In this document: in pieces, positions 1 through 6,830 of the stretch
Numbering within the stretch: the stretch's first letter is position 1
Layout: the number at the start of each line of letters is the position of its first letter
Source of the DNA: Kiritimatiellia bacterium
GTDB taxonomy: Bacteria; Verrucomicrobiota; Kiritimatiellia; RFP12; UBA1067
Assembly: GCA_017521065.1 (NCBI GenBank)
Contig: JAFXEA010000397.1
Span: 1 to 10,950 of the forward strand
Length of the DNA stretch: 10,950 nucleotides
Direction of reading: 5' to 3'
Notes under the pieces: generated by a model
What the model saw: only the letters and a program-made list of their open reading frames with translations
Database searches by the model: none
Told to the model about the DNA's origin: nothing
Program-made: the position numbers and the translations under genes

Positions 1-1170
1 CTCAACAACCTGCTCCATTGTGCGCTCGGCGTCGTTTCCGAGAGCAGTACGGGTGGTACCGCCATCAATGCCCTTGAGTTCGAGGGAGTTGACAGCATAC
101 ACCGGACGCCATGCAGCGTTGACATCAGCAATCATGCCCTCGCGGGTGGCGTTGCGCTCCTTGTCGAGAATCACTTCACGACGGCGCTGGATGCGCTGAC
201 GGAGAGCGAGAGCCTCGCTGTTGTACGGATCGAAGCGGATGACGAGTTCGCACTCTTCAAGAGCCTTGTCGAGATCGGCAACTGCGAGGTACTGAGCACT
301 GCGACGGAGACGACGACGGATGGAATCGCGGTCTGCCTTATAATCCTTGTCATTGCGACGGTGGGCAATCTCGGTCACGTCCTTTTCGACAGCAGAGGTT
401 GGGTCACCTTCGATTGCCTCAATGAGGGTCTGCGCACGAGGATGGCGAAGAGACTTCGCGTCAGTCGCATACTGCATCGCCAACTCGCGATTACCTTCAC
501 GGAGAGCCTGACGACCGGCCTGATAGCGAGCCTCCGCCATGCCCTGAGCGCATTCATAACGGAACTCAACCGTATCCGCACGGTCATTGAGATGCTTCAG
601 CGCAAGCGAATACTTCCTGTAGGCAAGATCCCAGTCACGCACTGACATGGCCTGACGCGCCTCAGTGAGTTCACGGGCCGCCTGCACATCCATGGCTTCA
701 CGACGGAGCGATTCCGCAGCCATGAGATCACTGACGAGAGCCGCGTTGGGATCCGCAGGAAGAGCAGGCTTGACAGCTGCCTTAGGTGCTTCCTGCGCAG
801 GAGCCTGAGCAACAGGCTTTGCCGCAACAGGTGCAGCCTCGGCAGCCACCACTGGAGCAGCCTCAGCCTTGGGAGCCTCTGCAACAGGAGCAGGTTCGGC
901 TGCGACAGGAGCGGCTTCCGCCTTGGGTGCCTCGACAGGCTTCACTTCTTCCAACACAGGGACTGCCTCAGCCGACTTTACCGCTTCAACGGCAGGCTTA
1001 GGCGCGGCCTCTTCTGCCGGCTTGGCGACGGCCGAAGCCGCCTTCTTCTTGCCATCCGACTCAAGGTCGCTAAGCAGACTATCGAGGTCGTCCTGTGCGA
1101 ACGACACCATTGCGCCGGCGGCCACCGCGCATGCAAAACCAGAGACAAAAGCCCGTTTCATAATTCTCAT
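1..1170 (-). CDS. TPR-containing N-terminus of a probable type II/III (PilQ-like) secretin, partial
   Basis: The frame is open for 390 codons from ATG at 1170 and leaves the window at base 1, so the C-terminus is missing. A signal peptide is visible (basic start, hydrophobic core, likely cleavage after SFA at residue 25). Residues ~42-140 are a low-complexity Ala/Pro/Lys/Glu linker. Residues ~150-335 are helical with TPR-like units, for example around DLAYRKYSLAL (181-191), EGNRELAMQYA (225-235) and DLDKALEECELVIRFDP (299-315). The following WRPVYAVNSLELKGI stretch (~354-368) looks like the lead-in to a secretin short N-terminal domain, but the secretin domain itself is not in view. The secretin call rests on architecture and on position last in an Amuc_1098-1102-like gene set, where Amuc_1098 is the secretin. 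ATG 1170 is preferred over ATG 1161 because AAGGAG at 1184-1179 lies 8 nt upstream. It could otherwise be a periplasmic TPR protein. Confidence 0.7.
   Translation of the reverse strand, partial: MRIMKRAFVSGFACAVAAGAMVSFAQDDLDSLLSDLESDGKKKAASAVAKPAEEAAPKPAVEAVKSAEAVPVLEEVKPVEAPKAEAAPVAAEPAPVAEAPKAEAAPVVAAEAAPVAAKPVAQAPAQEAPKAAVKPALPADPNAALVSDLMAAESLRREAMDVQAARELTEARQAMSVRDWDLAYRKYSLALKHLNDRADTVEFRYECAQGMAEARYQAGRQALREGNRELAMQYATDAKSLRHPRAQTLIEAIEGDPTSAVEKDVTEIAHRRNDKDYKADRDSIRRRLRRSAQYLAVADLDKALEECELVIRFDPYNSEALALRQRIQRRREVILDKERNATREGMIADVNAAWRPVYAVNSLELKGIDGGTTRTALGNDAERTMEQVVE
847..933 (-). repeat. Imperfect 54-nt repeat in the Ala/Pro/Lys linker of the secretin-like gene
   Basis: Two copies of the peptide EAPKAEAAPV occur at residues 80-89 and 98-107, spaced exactly 18 residues (54 nt) apart. 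They are embedded in a wider Ala/Pro-rich segment (about 757-1020) with further AAPVAA-like echoes. The copies differ at several synonymous third positions, so they are not a recent duplication. The segment probably forms an extended periplasmic linker between the signal peptide and the TPR region. Confidence 0.6.
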
Positions 1171-1178
1171 TTCTTCTA

Positions 1179-1184
1179 CTCCTT
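1179..1184 (-). promoter_or_regulatory. Ribosome binding site of the secretin-like gene
   Basis: AAGGAG reads on the minus strand 8 nt before ATG 1170. From the alternative ATG at 1161 it would be 17 nt away, too far, so it fixes the start at 1170. Confidence 0.75.
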
Positions 1185-1200
1185 AAAAAGGCAATGGGGA

Positions 1201-1229
1201 ATGATACAAAATTCCGTCCATCAAATCAA
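1201..1229 (-). promoter_or_regulatory. Candidate sigma-70 promoter before the secretin-like gene
   Basis: In the 70-nt gap (1171-1240) the minus strand has TTGATT (1229-1224), a 17-nt spacer, and TATCAT (1206-1201). These match the -35 box at 4/6 and the -10 box at 5/6 positions. Transcription would begin near 1194, giving a short leader of about 24 nt that contains the AAGGAG ribosome site. It would allow secretin expression independent of the upstream genes. No terminator is seen in the gap, so read-through is also expected. Confidence 0.4.
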
Positions 1230-1240
1230 GCATTCTTTCT

Positions 1241-2374
1241 TTATTGTTTTTTTCCGCTGTTCGTGATGACGGATTCGATCTTCGTCAAACCGTCCGCAAC
1301 TTTCACTTCCGGAGACTTGACGTCACCGCCAAAAGACACAATTTGATATTCACGCGAGAACAGCTTTATCTTGTCTCCCGTCTTGACGGTGAACTTCTTC
1401 TCCGTTCCGCGACGGAACACAAGTTCAACCTGACATTCGATCGGAACCTTGCGCTCGTTGAGATGTGCAACAACCTTCTTGCCGTCGGCCTTGCGCACCA
1501 GTTCGACAATCGAGACCTCGACCTTGCGCTTCATCTTGCCCTTGGTGCCGGGCACTACGCGCTCTTCTGTCTTCTTCGTATGCTTCACAACGGAGAAACC
1601 AGTCTTGCCAATCTCTTCACCCTTGAGAACACTGTAAACCATGGGCTGGCCATAGGCATTCTTCTTCGTGAAGTCACGGAAGCCGAAACGGAATCCGCCG
1701 GGGATCGGGCTGACCTGCGCAAGATAGAACGGGAGAACCGTCTGCTGCATCTCGCCGACGACAAAAAGCGACTCGAGATAGTCAGGATGCGAATTCGGAT
1801 CCGTGGGATCGGAGATTCCGCCCTTGGATGCAAACTCGTACTCCTCGCCGTCGGTGAAACCATCCTTGTCGGAATCGGCATCAGGATTCTTCACGACATC
1901 CACACCATAGCGGGCGGACCACTCGCGCATCTTCTTGACGCCTTCTTCCTCCTTGGTGATTCCCGTATCCTGAACCGCCAGGCAATACGGACACTCCTTC
2001 ACGTCAATCGGCACCGGACGTCCGCAACCTTTCACAGGCTTGCCGTCCGCGCCGACAGCATCCTTCTCGGCCTTGCACACGATGCGCGTACCGCTCGCAA
2101 GGAAGCTTGCCTTCTGAGAATCAATCTCCATCATGGACGGCGGAGCCTTTGCTGTACGGAGAACGGAATTGAAGATGGTCATGTCCGCAGGAGCCACACC
2201 CTCATGGGCTGGCTTTGCATTCTTAAGCCGCATTTCGCAACGCATAGTGCCATCTTCAGGCGACACTCCAAGACGGCCTGCAAGCACGGCAAGAGAGGCT
2301 ATCAGAACGGCAATGCCGCCACCCATGGCGAGCCAATCCCAATGCGCCTTGAAAAAGTTCTCCTTGGAAGCCAT
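1241..2374 (-). CDS. Membrane-anchored periplasmic protein with Cys cluster and Ca-loop motif (Amuc_1099 position)
   Basis: A 377-residue protein of no family I can name with certainty. A short cytoplasmic N-terminus precedes one membrane segment (about 14-33), and the rest should be periplasmic. Cys100, Cys117 and a CPYC pair (128, 131) form a zinc-ribbon-like C-x16-C-x10-C-x2-C spacing. Residues 165-178 (DADSDKDGFTDGEE) match the DxDxDG calcium loop seen in thrombospondin type 3 repeats. The C-terminal half is probably beta-rich, with VKTGDKIKLFSREYQI near its end. ATG 2374 overlaps the previous stop by 1 nt (TAATG), and GGGGAG lies 6 nt upstream, so translation is probably coupled. Its place between the PilO-like and secretin genes equals Amuc_1099 in Akkermansia and suggests a PilP-like connector role, which is inference from position. 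Confidence 0.75.
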   Translation of the reverse strand: MASKENFFKAHWDWLAMGGGIAVLIASLAVLAGRLGVSPEDGTMRCEMRLKNAKPAHEGVAPADMTIFNSVLRTAKAPPSMMEIDSQKASFLASGTRIVCKAEKDAVGADGKPVKGCGRPVPIDVKECPYCLAVQDTGITKEEEGVKKMREWSARYGVDVVKNPDADSDKDGFTDGEEYEFASKGGISDPTDPNSHPDYLESLFVVGEMQQTVLPFYLAQVSPIPGGFRFGFRDFTKKNAYGQPMVYSVLKGEEIGKTGFSVVKHTKKTEERVVPGTKGKMKRKVEVSIVELVRKADGKKVVAHLNERKVPIECQVELVFRRGTEKKFTVKTGDKIKLFSREYQIVSFGGDVKSPEVKVADGLTKIESVITNSGKKQ

Positions 2375-3321
2375 TATCTTCTCCCCTTCTTTTTCTTCTT
2401 GGATTTAGAACTGTCCTCCGTTTCCGGCGGAGTGCGGAAATCATAGACCTTCACAGTCATGGACACGTCGAACACCGCGTTTGCAGAAGGATTCGTGACC
2501 ACACGGTTTTCCTTGCGGCTATCATCGACTTTCTCCTCCTCGACAGCTGCACCACGGCGGCCGCGGCGGCCCCTGCGGCCGCCAGAAGCCTCATCCTTCT
2601 TGCCGTCGGATGCAAGGCGCGGAGTAATCGAATCGCCCGTCTCCCTGAACGAGAAGCCTTCAATGGAGATGAAGCGCGTTGAAGCCGCAAGTGCATTGAC
2701 CGTCTTCACGATTCCGGCAGGACGCGAAGCGAACGTCACCTTGTAGTCGAAGTGGCGGGCGCACTCGGTATCTTCCGGGTTCTGCGGTACGCAGACGAGC
2801 GACTTGACTTCCATCACCCCAGCCTCGGCGAGCATTTCGGCAAAGCTCTCGATAAAGTCGAGCTGCGCGGCAAGAACCGGGATCTCGGTGGCCTGCGGCA
2901 ACGCATCCGCCTCGCCCAGAAACTTGTCGAAGCCGAAATAGAACGTCGGCTGCGAAAGCTTGCCTGAAACCTCACCGTTGAGAGCCTGAAGACGGCGAAC
3001 CGTGGATTGGAGCCGCTGCTTGAACACAGGAGGTGTCTCCACAGGGATGTCCTTGTCGCCACGCTGCGCAAGCGAGAAGGCGGTGTCATACCAGATGCTC
3101 CACGCCATCTCATTGGACTTCACGCTTTCGATGGATGCAGAGGACGGGAACACCGGAGCGTTGTTGAACCGGTTGAACGCCGAGTTCTCCTCCTCTAGAG
3201 TGGCTTCAGCCTCGGTGCGCGACGACGATGCATCATACGCCAAATAACCAAGACCGCCCGCAAGGACCACCCACAGTCCAAGCGATACGTAGCCTATCAT
3301 CTTTATCTTTTCGGGATTCAT
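2374..3321 (-). CDS. Amuc_1100-like / PilO-like inner-membrane pilus assembly protein
   Basis: 315 residues, against 317 for A. muciniphila Amuc_1100. Layout matches: a short N-terminus, one membrane helix (about 8-28), a Glu-rich helical stretch (35-50), then a mixed periplasmic domain. Segments that resemble Amuc_1100 from memory are TPPVFKQRLQ (96-105), the FGFDKF region (129-134), and the helix around IESFAEMLAEAGVMEVKSL (157-175). Amuc_1100 is structurally related to PilO/GspM proteins, and its purified form is reported to signal through TLR2; whether this protein does so cannot be read from sequence. A flexible insert at 236-275 contains GRRGRRGRRG (248-257), where Amuc_1100 has an Ala/Pro-rich linker, and the C-terminus is lysine/arginine-rich (306-315). 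The start overlaps the upstream stop by 4 nt (ATGA), with AAAGGGA upstream. Family call fairly firm, function inferred. Confidence 0.8.
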   Translation of the reverse strand: MNPEKIKMIGYVSLGLWVVLAGGLGYLAYDASSSRTEAEATLEEENSAFNRFNNAPVFPSSASIESVKSNEMAWSIWYDTAFSLAQRGDKDIPVETPPVFKQRLQSTVRRLQALNGEVSGKLSQPTFYFGFDKFLGEADALPQATEIPVLAAQLDFIESFAEMLAEAGVMEVKSLVCVPQNPEDTECARHFDYKVTFASRPAGIVKTVNALAASTRFISIEGFSFRETGDSITPRLASDGKKDEASGGRRGRRGRRGAAVEEEKVDDSRKENRVVTNPSANAVFDVSMTVKVYDFRTPPETEDSSKSKKKKKGRR

Positions 3322-5057
3322 CTGCGCTTCCCTTTCGCATTGCGCTTTTTGGACGGCTTCTTCGCCTCAGGATTGGCGGAGGCCGGGGCTGCGAACGAAA
3401 GCTCGATGACGAACTCCGAAAGCACGCCTTTCATGTTTACATCCTTCTGCGAAACGATCTTGACAGATTCAGGAACGACGGTCGGCTTAGTCTTGAGAGA
3501 CGACGCGACAATCTCCTCGGCTGTCATTTTCTTGCCCGCATTCTGCTTGCTATGCTCCTTCTCGAACCCGGAGAGCGCATCACGCCAGCCGCGCACAGTC
3601 ACACGCGTCAGGGGCAATGCATCCTCTTCTTCCGCCTTCACGGGAACAGCATCCCAGGCGGTAATCCACATTCCCGGCAGAAGCGAACGGCGAACGGTTG
3701 CGAGATTGCGAAGTACGCTGAAACGTGAAGACATAAGTTTCTGGAACGCATCGCATTTCTCCAGCTCGGCCTGGGCCTTCTTCTGCTCCGCCTTGAGCTT
3801 CGTCTCGAGCTGGCGCAAGGAGTTGTTCTTCTGCTGCACGGCCTCGGTCTCTGCGACCGCGACATCCTTGAGACGGTTTTCGCCAACGATGAAGAGCCCC
3901 AAAGCAGCGAGTACCGCAACGGCAGCAACTGCGAGGAACGGAATGCGCTTGATAGCCTTGGCCTGCTCGACGAGAGCGGGAGGCATCAGGTTTATGGTAA
4001 GCGTCGCACCGTCTGTCGCACGAAGCGCAAGACCGGCAGATTCAGCAAGAGTGAACGCATCAGTCTCAAGGGCGGTCTGGTCAATCTTCGGACCGAACTC
4101 CACGCCCCCGAACGGATTGAGGAAATCCACATCGATCTTGAGCGTCTCATGGAAGAATTCGTCAATCTGCGGAAGAACCGCGCTTCCGCCCGTGAGGAAC
4201 ATGCGCGACGGAGCCGAGCCGCCCTGCTGCGAACGGTAGAAGTTGATGGAACGCAGGATTTCAGCATGCAGACGGGTCAGGACCGTACGTACAATCTTCG
4301 AGACCCTGTCGGATATCTCGTCGGCATCCTCAGTGACGCCTCCGAGAGCCACATAGCCGCGCTCCTTCTTGAGAATCTCCGCCTCCTCCATCGAACAGCC
4401 GAACGACTGGGCAATCTCCTTGGTGATGGCGTTTCCGGCAACAGGGATGGAACGGAGATAGATCTTCTCGTTCTCAACAAGCACAAGCGAGGTGGTTTTG
4501 GCGCCGATGTCCAGAACGACCGTACCGCCAGAAAGACCAGGGTACGAACGCTTGAGAGCGTTCAGCACGGCCATCGGCCCAACATCCACAACAACAGGGG
4601 TAAAGCCCGCAGCCGCAACGGCATCCGTAACCTTGGTGACCTGCTCGAGCTTCGCCGCAACGATCATCGCCGCGGTGTCGCCCTCGGCCGTCTGCCCGAG
4701 GAACTGGTGGTCACAGACGATCTCATCCACCGGGAACGGAACTTCCTGCTCCACCTCGTACTGCACCAGCTCCTCAAGCTTGTCAGCCGGAACGGTGGGG
4801 AACTTGGTGAAACGCGGGAACACCATCTGCCCGTTAAGCGCGAGGGCAAGAGGACCGGGCTTGATTCCGGCGGACTGAGCAAGCCCACGAAGAGCGGGAA
4901 CAAGAACCGCCTCGGCGGATCCTTCCGCATCCCAGTCAAGCCCGACAAGCTCTGTCGAGCCGTATGCCGTAAGGGTAAGCCCCTGCTTACCCTTCACGGC
5001 ATACTCGGCAAGCACCGCACGGGATGCGCCTATGTTCAATGTTACGATTTTAGACAT
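3318..5057 (-). CDS. pilM: PilM-PilN fusion, type IV pilus assembly protein (Amuc_1101 position)
   Basis: 579 residues joining two pilus-assembly modules. Residues 1 to ~345 are an actin-like FtsA/PilM ATPase domain: phosphate-1-like loop at 4-15 (TLNIGASRAV), PilM signature VQYEVEQEVPFPVDE (98-112), phosphate-2 loop VLDIGAKTTSLVLVE (181-195), RSINFYRSQQGG (269-280), and adenosine motif FLTGGSAVLPQIDE (287-300). Residues 355-361 read INLMPPA, a PilN hallmark, followed by a membrane helix (about 373-391), a coiled coil (395-436) and a periplasmic PilN-like domain. The usual Asp of phosphate loop 1 is Asn8, so ATP hydrolysis may be altered. The C-terminus is strongly basic (KKPSKKRNAKGKRR). The stop overlaps the next start by 4 nt; a 24-nt gap precedes it, with a weak CAGG ribosome site. 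In type IV pili, PilM binds PilN inside the cell; here they are one chain. Confidence 0.88.
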   Translation of the reverse strand: MSKIVTLNIGASRAVLAEYAVKGKQGLTLTAYGSTELVGLDWDAEGSAEAVLVPALRGLAQSAGIKPGPLALALNGQMVFPRFTKFPTVPADKLEELVQYEVEQEVPFPVDEIVCDHQFLGQTAEGDTAAMIVAAKLEQVTKVTDAVAAAGFTPVVVDVGPMAVLNALKRSYPGLSGGTVVLDIGAKTTSLVLVENEKIYLRSIPVAGNAITKEIAQSFGCSMEEAEILKKERGYVALGGVTEDADEISDRVSKIVRTVLTRLHAEILRSINFYRSQQGGSAPSRMFLTGGSAVLPQIDEFFHETLKIDVDFLNPFGGVEFGPKIDQTALETDAFTLAESAGLALRATDGATLTINLMPPALVEQAKAIKRIPFLAVAAVAVLAALGLFIVGENRLKDVAVAETEAVQQKNNSLRQLETKLKAEQKKAQAELEKCDAFQKLMSSRFSVLRNLATVRRSLLPGMWITAWDAVPVKAEEEDALPLTRVTVRGWRDALSGFEKEHSKQNAGKKMTAEEIVASSLKTKPTVVPESVKIVSQKDVNMKGVLSEFVIELSFAAPASANPEAKKPSKKRNAKGKRR

Positions 5058-5081
5058 AAATTTGCCTGTATATGTTTCAGA

Positions 5082-5795
5082 TTACTGATGCACCATCTCG
5101 TAGTCATCCGGATTTACGAGCGCGAAAATGGTCTTCGAGCGGTCGACAAGTCCCTGACGGCGGGTTATGAGAGCGGTGCCGCTCTTGTCCTTTGCGGAAA
5201 ACACGCCATCGTTCTCCCACCAGTTCTCAGGCATCTTGAGGTTGGAGGCGCCCTCATCCTGTCCATCAAGGATATCGCCCTCCTTGTTGGTGATGCGAAC
5301 GGAAATCACAACAGGCTCACCGTAGCGCTCAAGGATGCTTGGAGGAAGCACAACACTCGCGCCATGTGCGCCCTTCGGGATGTTCATGTAGCGCACGGTC
5401 GTTGTATAGTACGAATAGCGCGAAACGGGTTCCTTATCCTTGGAAGGCTTGTCTCGCTGCTTGGCGTTCTTGGAATCAAGAAGGATGTGCCACGCAACGG
5501 TAAGCTCATCCTGCCAATCGGCTGCCGTCTGATACTCAAGCTCGGGAACGATCCACTGGCGCGGCTTGCGCGAAACCTTGAGGTTAGTGCTGCCGTTTGC
5601 CGAAGGAGCGGACTGAAGGCACACCGATCCGAGCTGCGCCTTGCGCGAAATCAAGACTCGAGCATCCTTGCCCTTTGCAACAGCAGCACCACCATCTGCT
5701 CCGACCGCGCCACGGCGCGTCGTGCTGCGACGGCTCTGCGCATCAGCCGCAATTGCAGCAAGCGCCATAAACGTTACAATCAGAAGTTTGCTCAT
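5082..5795 (-). CDS. Secreted protein of the pilus-like operon (Amuc_1102 position)
   Basis: 237 residues from ATG 5795. A clear signal peptide is present (MSKLLIVTFMALAAIAADA, likely cleavage after Ala19), followed by a Ser/Arg/Gly-rich linker to about residue 45 and a mixed domain with many short hydrophobic strands. No catalytic motif is recognised. The start is fixed by AAAGGAG at 5809-5803, 7 nt upstream of ATG 5795; ATG 5801 would leave only 1 nt and ATG 5837 lacks such a site. It precedes the PilM-like gene by 24 nt, as Amuc_1102 lies beside Amuc_1101; Amuc_1102 was reported to have an immunoglobulin-like fold related to archaeal pilus proteins. Equivalence here is by position and size class, not by sequence similarity I can verify. 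Confidence 0.75.
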   Translation of the reverse strand: MSKLLIVTFMALAAIAADAQSRRSTTRRGAVGADGGAAVAKGKDARVLISRKAQLGSVCLQSAPSANGSTNLKVSRKPRQWIVPELEYQTAADWQDELTVAWHILLDSKNAKQRDKPSKDKEPVSRYSYYTTTVRYMNIPKGAHGASVVLPPSILERYGEPVVISVRITNKEGDILDGQDEGASNLKMPENWWENDGVFSAKDKSGTALITRRQGLVDRSKTIFALVNPDDYEMVHQ

Positions 5796-5802
5796 AGTCA
5801 TT

Positions 5803-5809
5803 CTCCTTT
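5803..5809 (-). promoter_or_regulatory. Ribosome binding site deciding the start of the 5795-5082 gene
   Basis: AAAGGAG on the minus strand lies 7 nt before ATG 5795 and overlaps or abuts every other candidate start. The reading frame could be extended to ATG 5837, but that start would put the signal peptide 14 residues into the protein. Confidence 0.75.
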
Positions 5810-5827
5810 CGGTTGAAATTTCCTTTA

Positions 5828-5856
5828 ATTGTATCAAATCACCTTCATTTTTGGAA
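5828..5856 (-). promoter_or_regulatory. Candidate extended -10 promoter for the pilus-like operon
   Basis: At the kdsD end, the minus strand reads TTCCAA (5856-5851), 17 nt, then TACAAT (5833-5828), preceded by TGA at 5836-5834. TACAAT matches TATAAT at 5/6; TGA directly before it fits the TGn extended -10 pattern, and is also the kdsD stop codon. The -35 is weak (3/6). The start point would fall near 5821, giving a leader of about 26 nt before ATG 5795. This would separate the pilus-like genes from the upstream metabolic genes. Confidence 0.4.
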
Positions 5857-6826
5857 GGTCTTGGATATCCACCAATCCAATCACCCTGCCAGATGCATCC
5901 ACGACCGGAAGATCGTCGATGCGCATCTCCTCAAACACCTTCACAATCTCCGCTGCGTATGCCGATACGGTGATTGACCTCGGTGATGCCGTCATGTACT
6001 GGGATACCGGCGCTGAAAGAATGGACGATTGATCACCCGAAGACGACACAAGCCTGCGAAAATCGCCATCGGTGAACACGCCCTGCAGCATACCATCGCC
6101 ATCCGCAACGACAGCACATCCGGACTTCGCCTTCGTCATCGCCATCAGGGATTCAAGAACCGTAGCATCAGGAGCAACCTTCGCAAAGCCGTCATCCTTG
6201 CGCATCACGTCGGAAACCTTGAGCGTAAGGGCGCGTCCAATCGCACCGGCAGGATGGTTGCCAGCGTATTCTTCAACCGTAAACTTGCGTACCTCAATCA
6301 TCGTCATGGCGAGAGCATCGCCCATCACCATCGTGGAGGTGGCAGAATTCGTAGGCGCCATGCCGAACGGACACGCCTCCGCGCCGCAGGGGACGGTAAG
6401 CGTTACATCGCTCATCTTCGCAAGGGCGGAATCAGGATTGCCGGTAATTGCAACGATCTTGAGCCCATGACGGCGGATTGCAGGAACAAGCTTCACGAGT
6501 TCGTCGGATTCACCAGAGAACGAAAGCGCGATGAGCATGTCGCGAGGGGCCGTCATGCCGAGATCGCCATGCATCGCCTGAACAGGGTTGAGCACGATGG
6601 AGCGCGTTCCGGTGGAAGCGAATACCGCGCTCATCTTTTCCGCAACGTGGAGGCTTTTGCCTACACCTGAAACGACAATGAGACCACCTGCATCAAGCGT
6701 TTCCGCCATCAGTCCGACGGTGCGCACGAAAGCATCGCCGAGGGAATCACGAACCTTTTCAAGTCCGCCGATCTCCACGTCGAACACGCGCCTTGCGCAA
6801 GCCAGTATGTCGTTTTTGTCTGTCAT
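5834..6826 (-). CDS. kdsD: Arabinose-5-phosphate isomerase KdsD (SIS + two CBS domains)
   Basis: Converts ribulose 5-phosphate to arabinose 5-phosphate, the first committed step of Kdo synthesis for lipopolysaccharide, in the cytoplasm. 330 residues, close to the 328 of E. coli KdsD. SIS domain about 40-185: VVSGVGKS (51-58), AMHGDLGM (84-91), LSFSGESDEL (101-110), AEACPFGMAPTNSATSTMVM (149-168). The residues studied in E. coli (Lys59, His88, Glu111, Glu152, His193) correspond at a constant offset of two to Lys57, His86, Glu109, Glu150 and His191. The usual HPGGALGR reads HPAGAIGR. Two CBS domains follow (about 205-260 and 275-330). The start is 4 nt after the hppA stop, suggesting co-transcription. 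GutQ-type paralogues share this fold, but kdsD is the parsimonious call. Confidence 0.93.
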   Translation of the reverse strand: MTDKNDILACARRVFDVEIGGLEKVRDSLGDAFVRTVGLMAETLDAGGLIVVSGVGKSLHVAEKMSAVFASTGTRSIVLNPVQAMHGDLGMTAPRDMLIALSFSGESDELVKLVPAIRRHGLKIVAITGNPDSALAKMSDVTLTVPCGAEACPFGMAPTNSATSTMVMGDALAMTMIEVRKFTVEEYAGNHPAGAIGRALTLKVSDVMRKDDGFAKVAPDATVLESLMAMTKAKSGCAVVADGDGMLQGVFTDGDFRRLVSSSGDQSSILSAPVSQYMTASPRSITVSAYAAEIVKVFEEMRIDDLPVVDASGRVIGLVDIQDLPKMKVI

Positions 6827-6830
6827 TAAA

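Noticed and set aside
1244..2446. Plus-strand open frame of 400 codons opposite the Amuc_1099-position gene
   Set aside because: No recognisable motif; its product is rich in His, Leu and Arg as expected from an antisense frame.
4149..5816. Long plus-strand open frame (555 codons) opposite the PilM-PilN and secreted-protein genes
   Set aside because: It spans two genes and their spacer, shows no domain motif or signal, and the opposite strand carries clear conserved motifs. It is a codon-bias shadow.
5796..5837. Upstream starts (ATG 5837 and 5801) for the secreted protein
   Set aside because: AAAGGAG at 5809-5803 has correct spacing only to ATG 5795, which also puts the signal peptide at the N-terminus.
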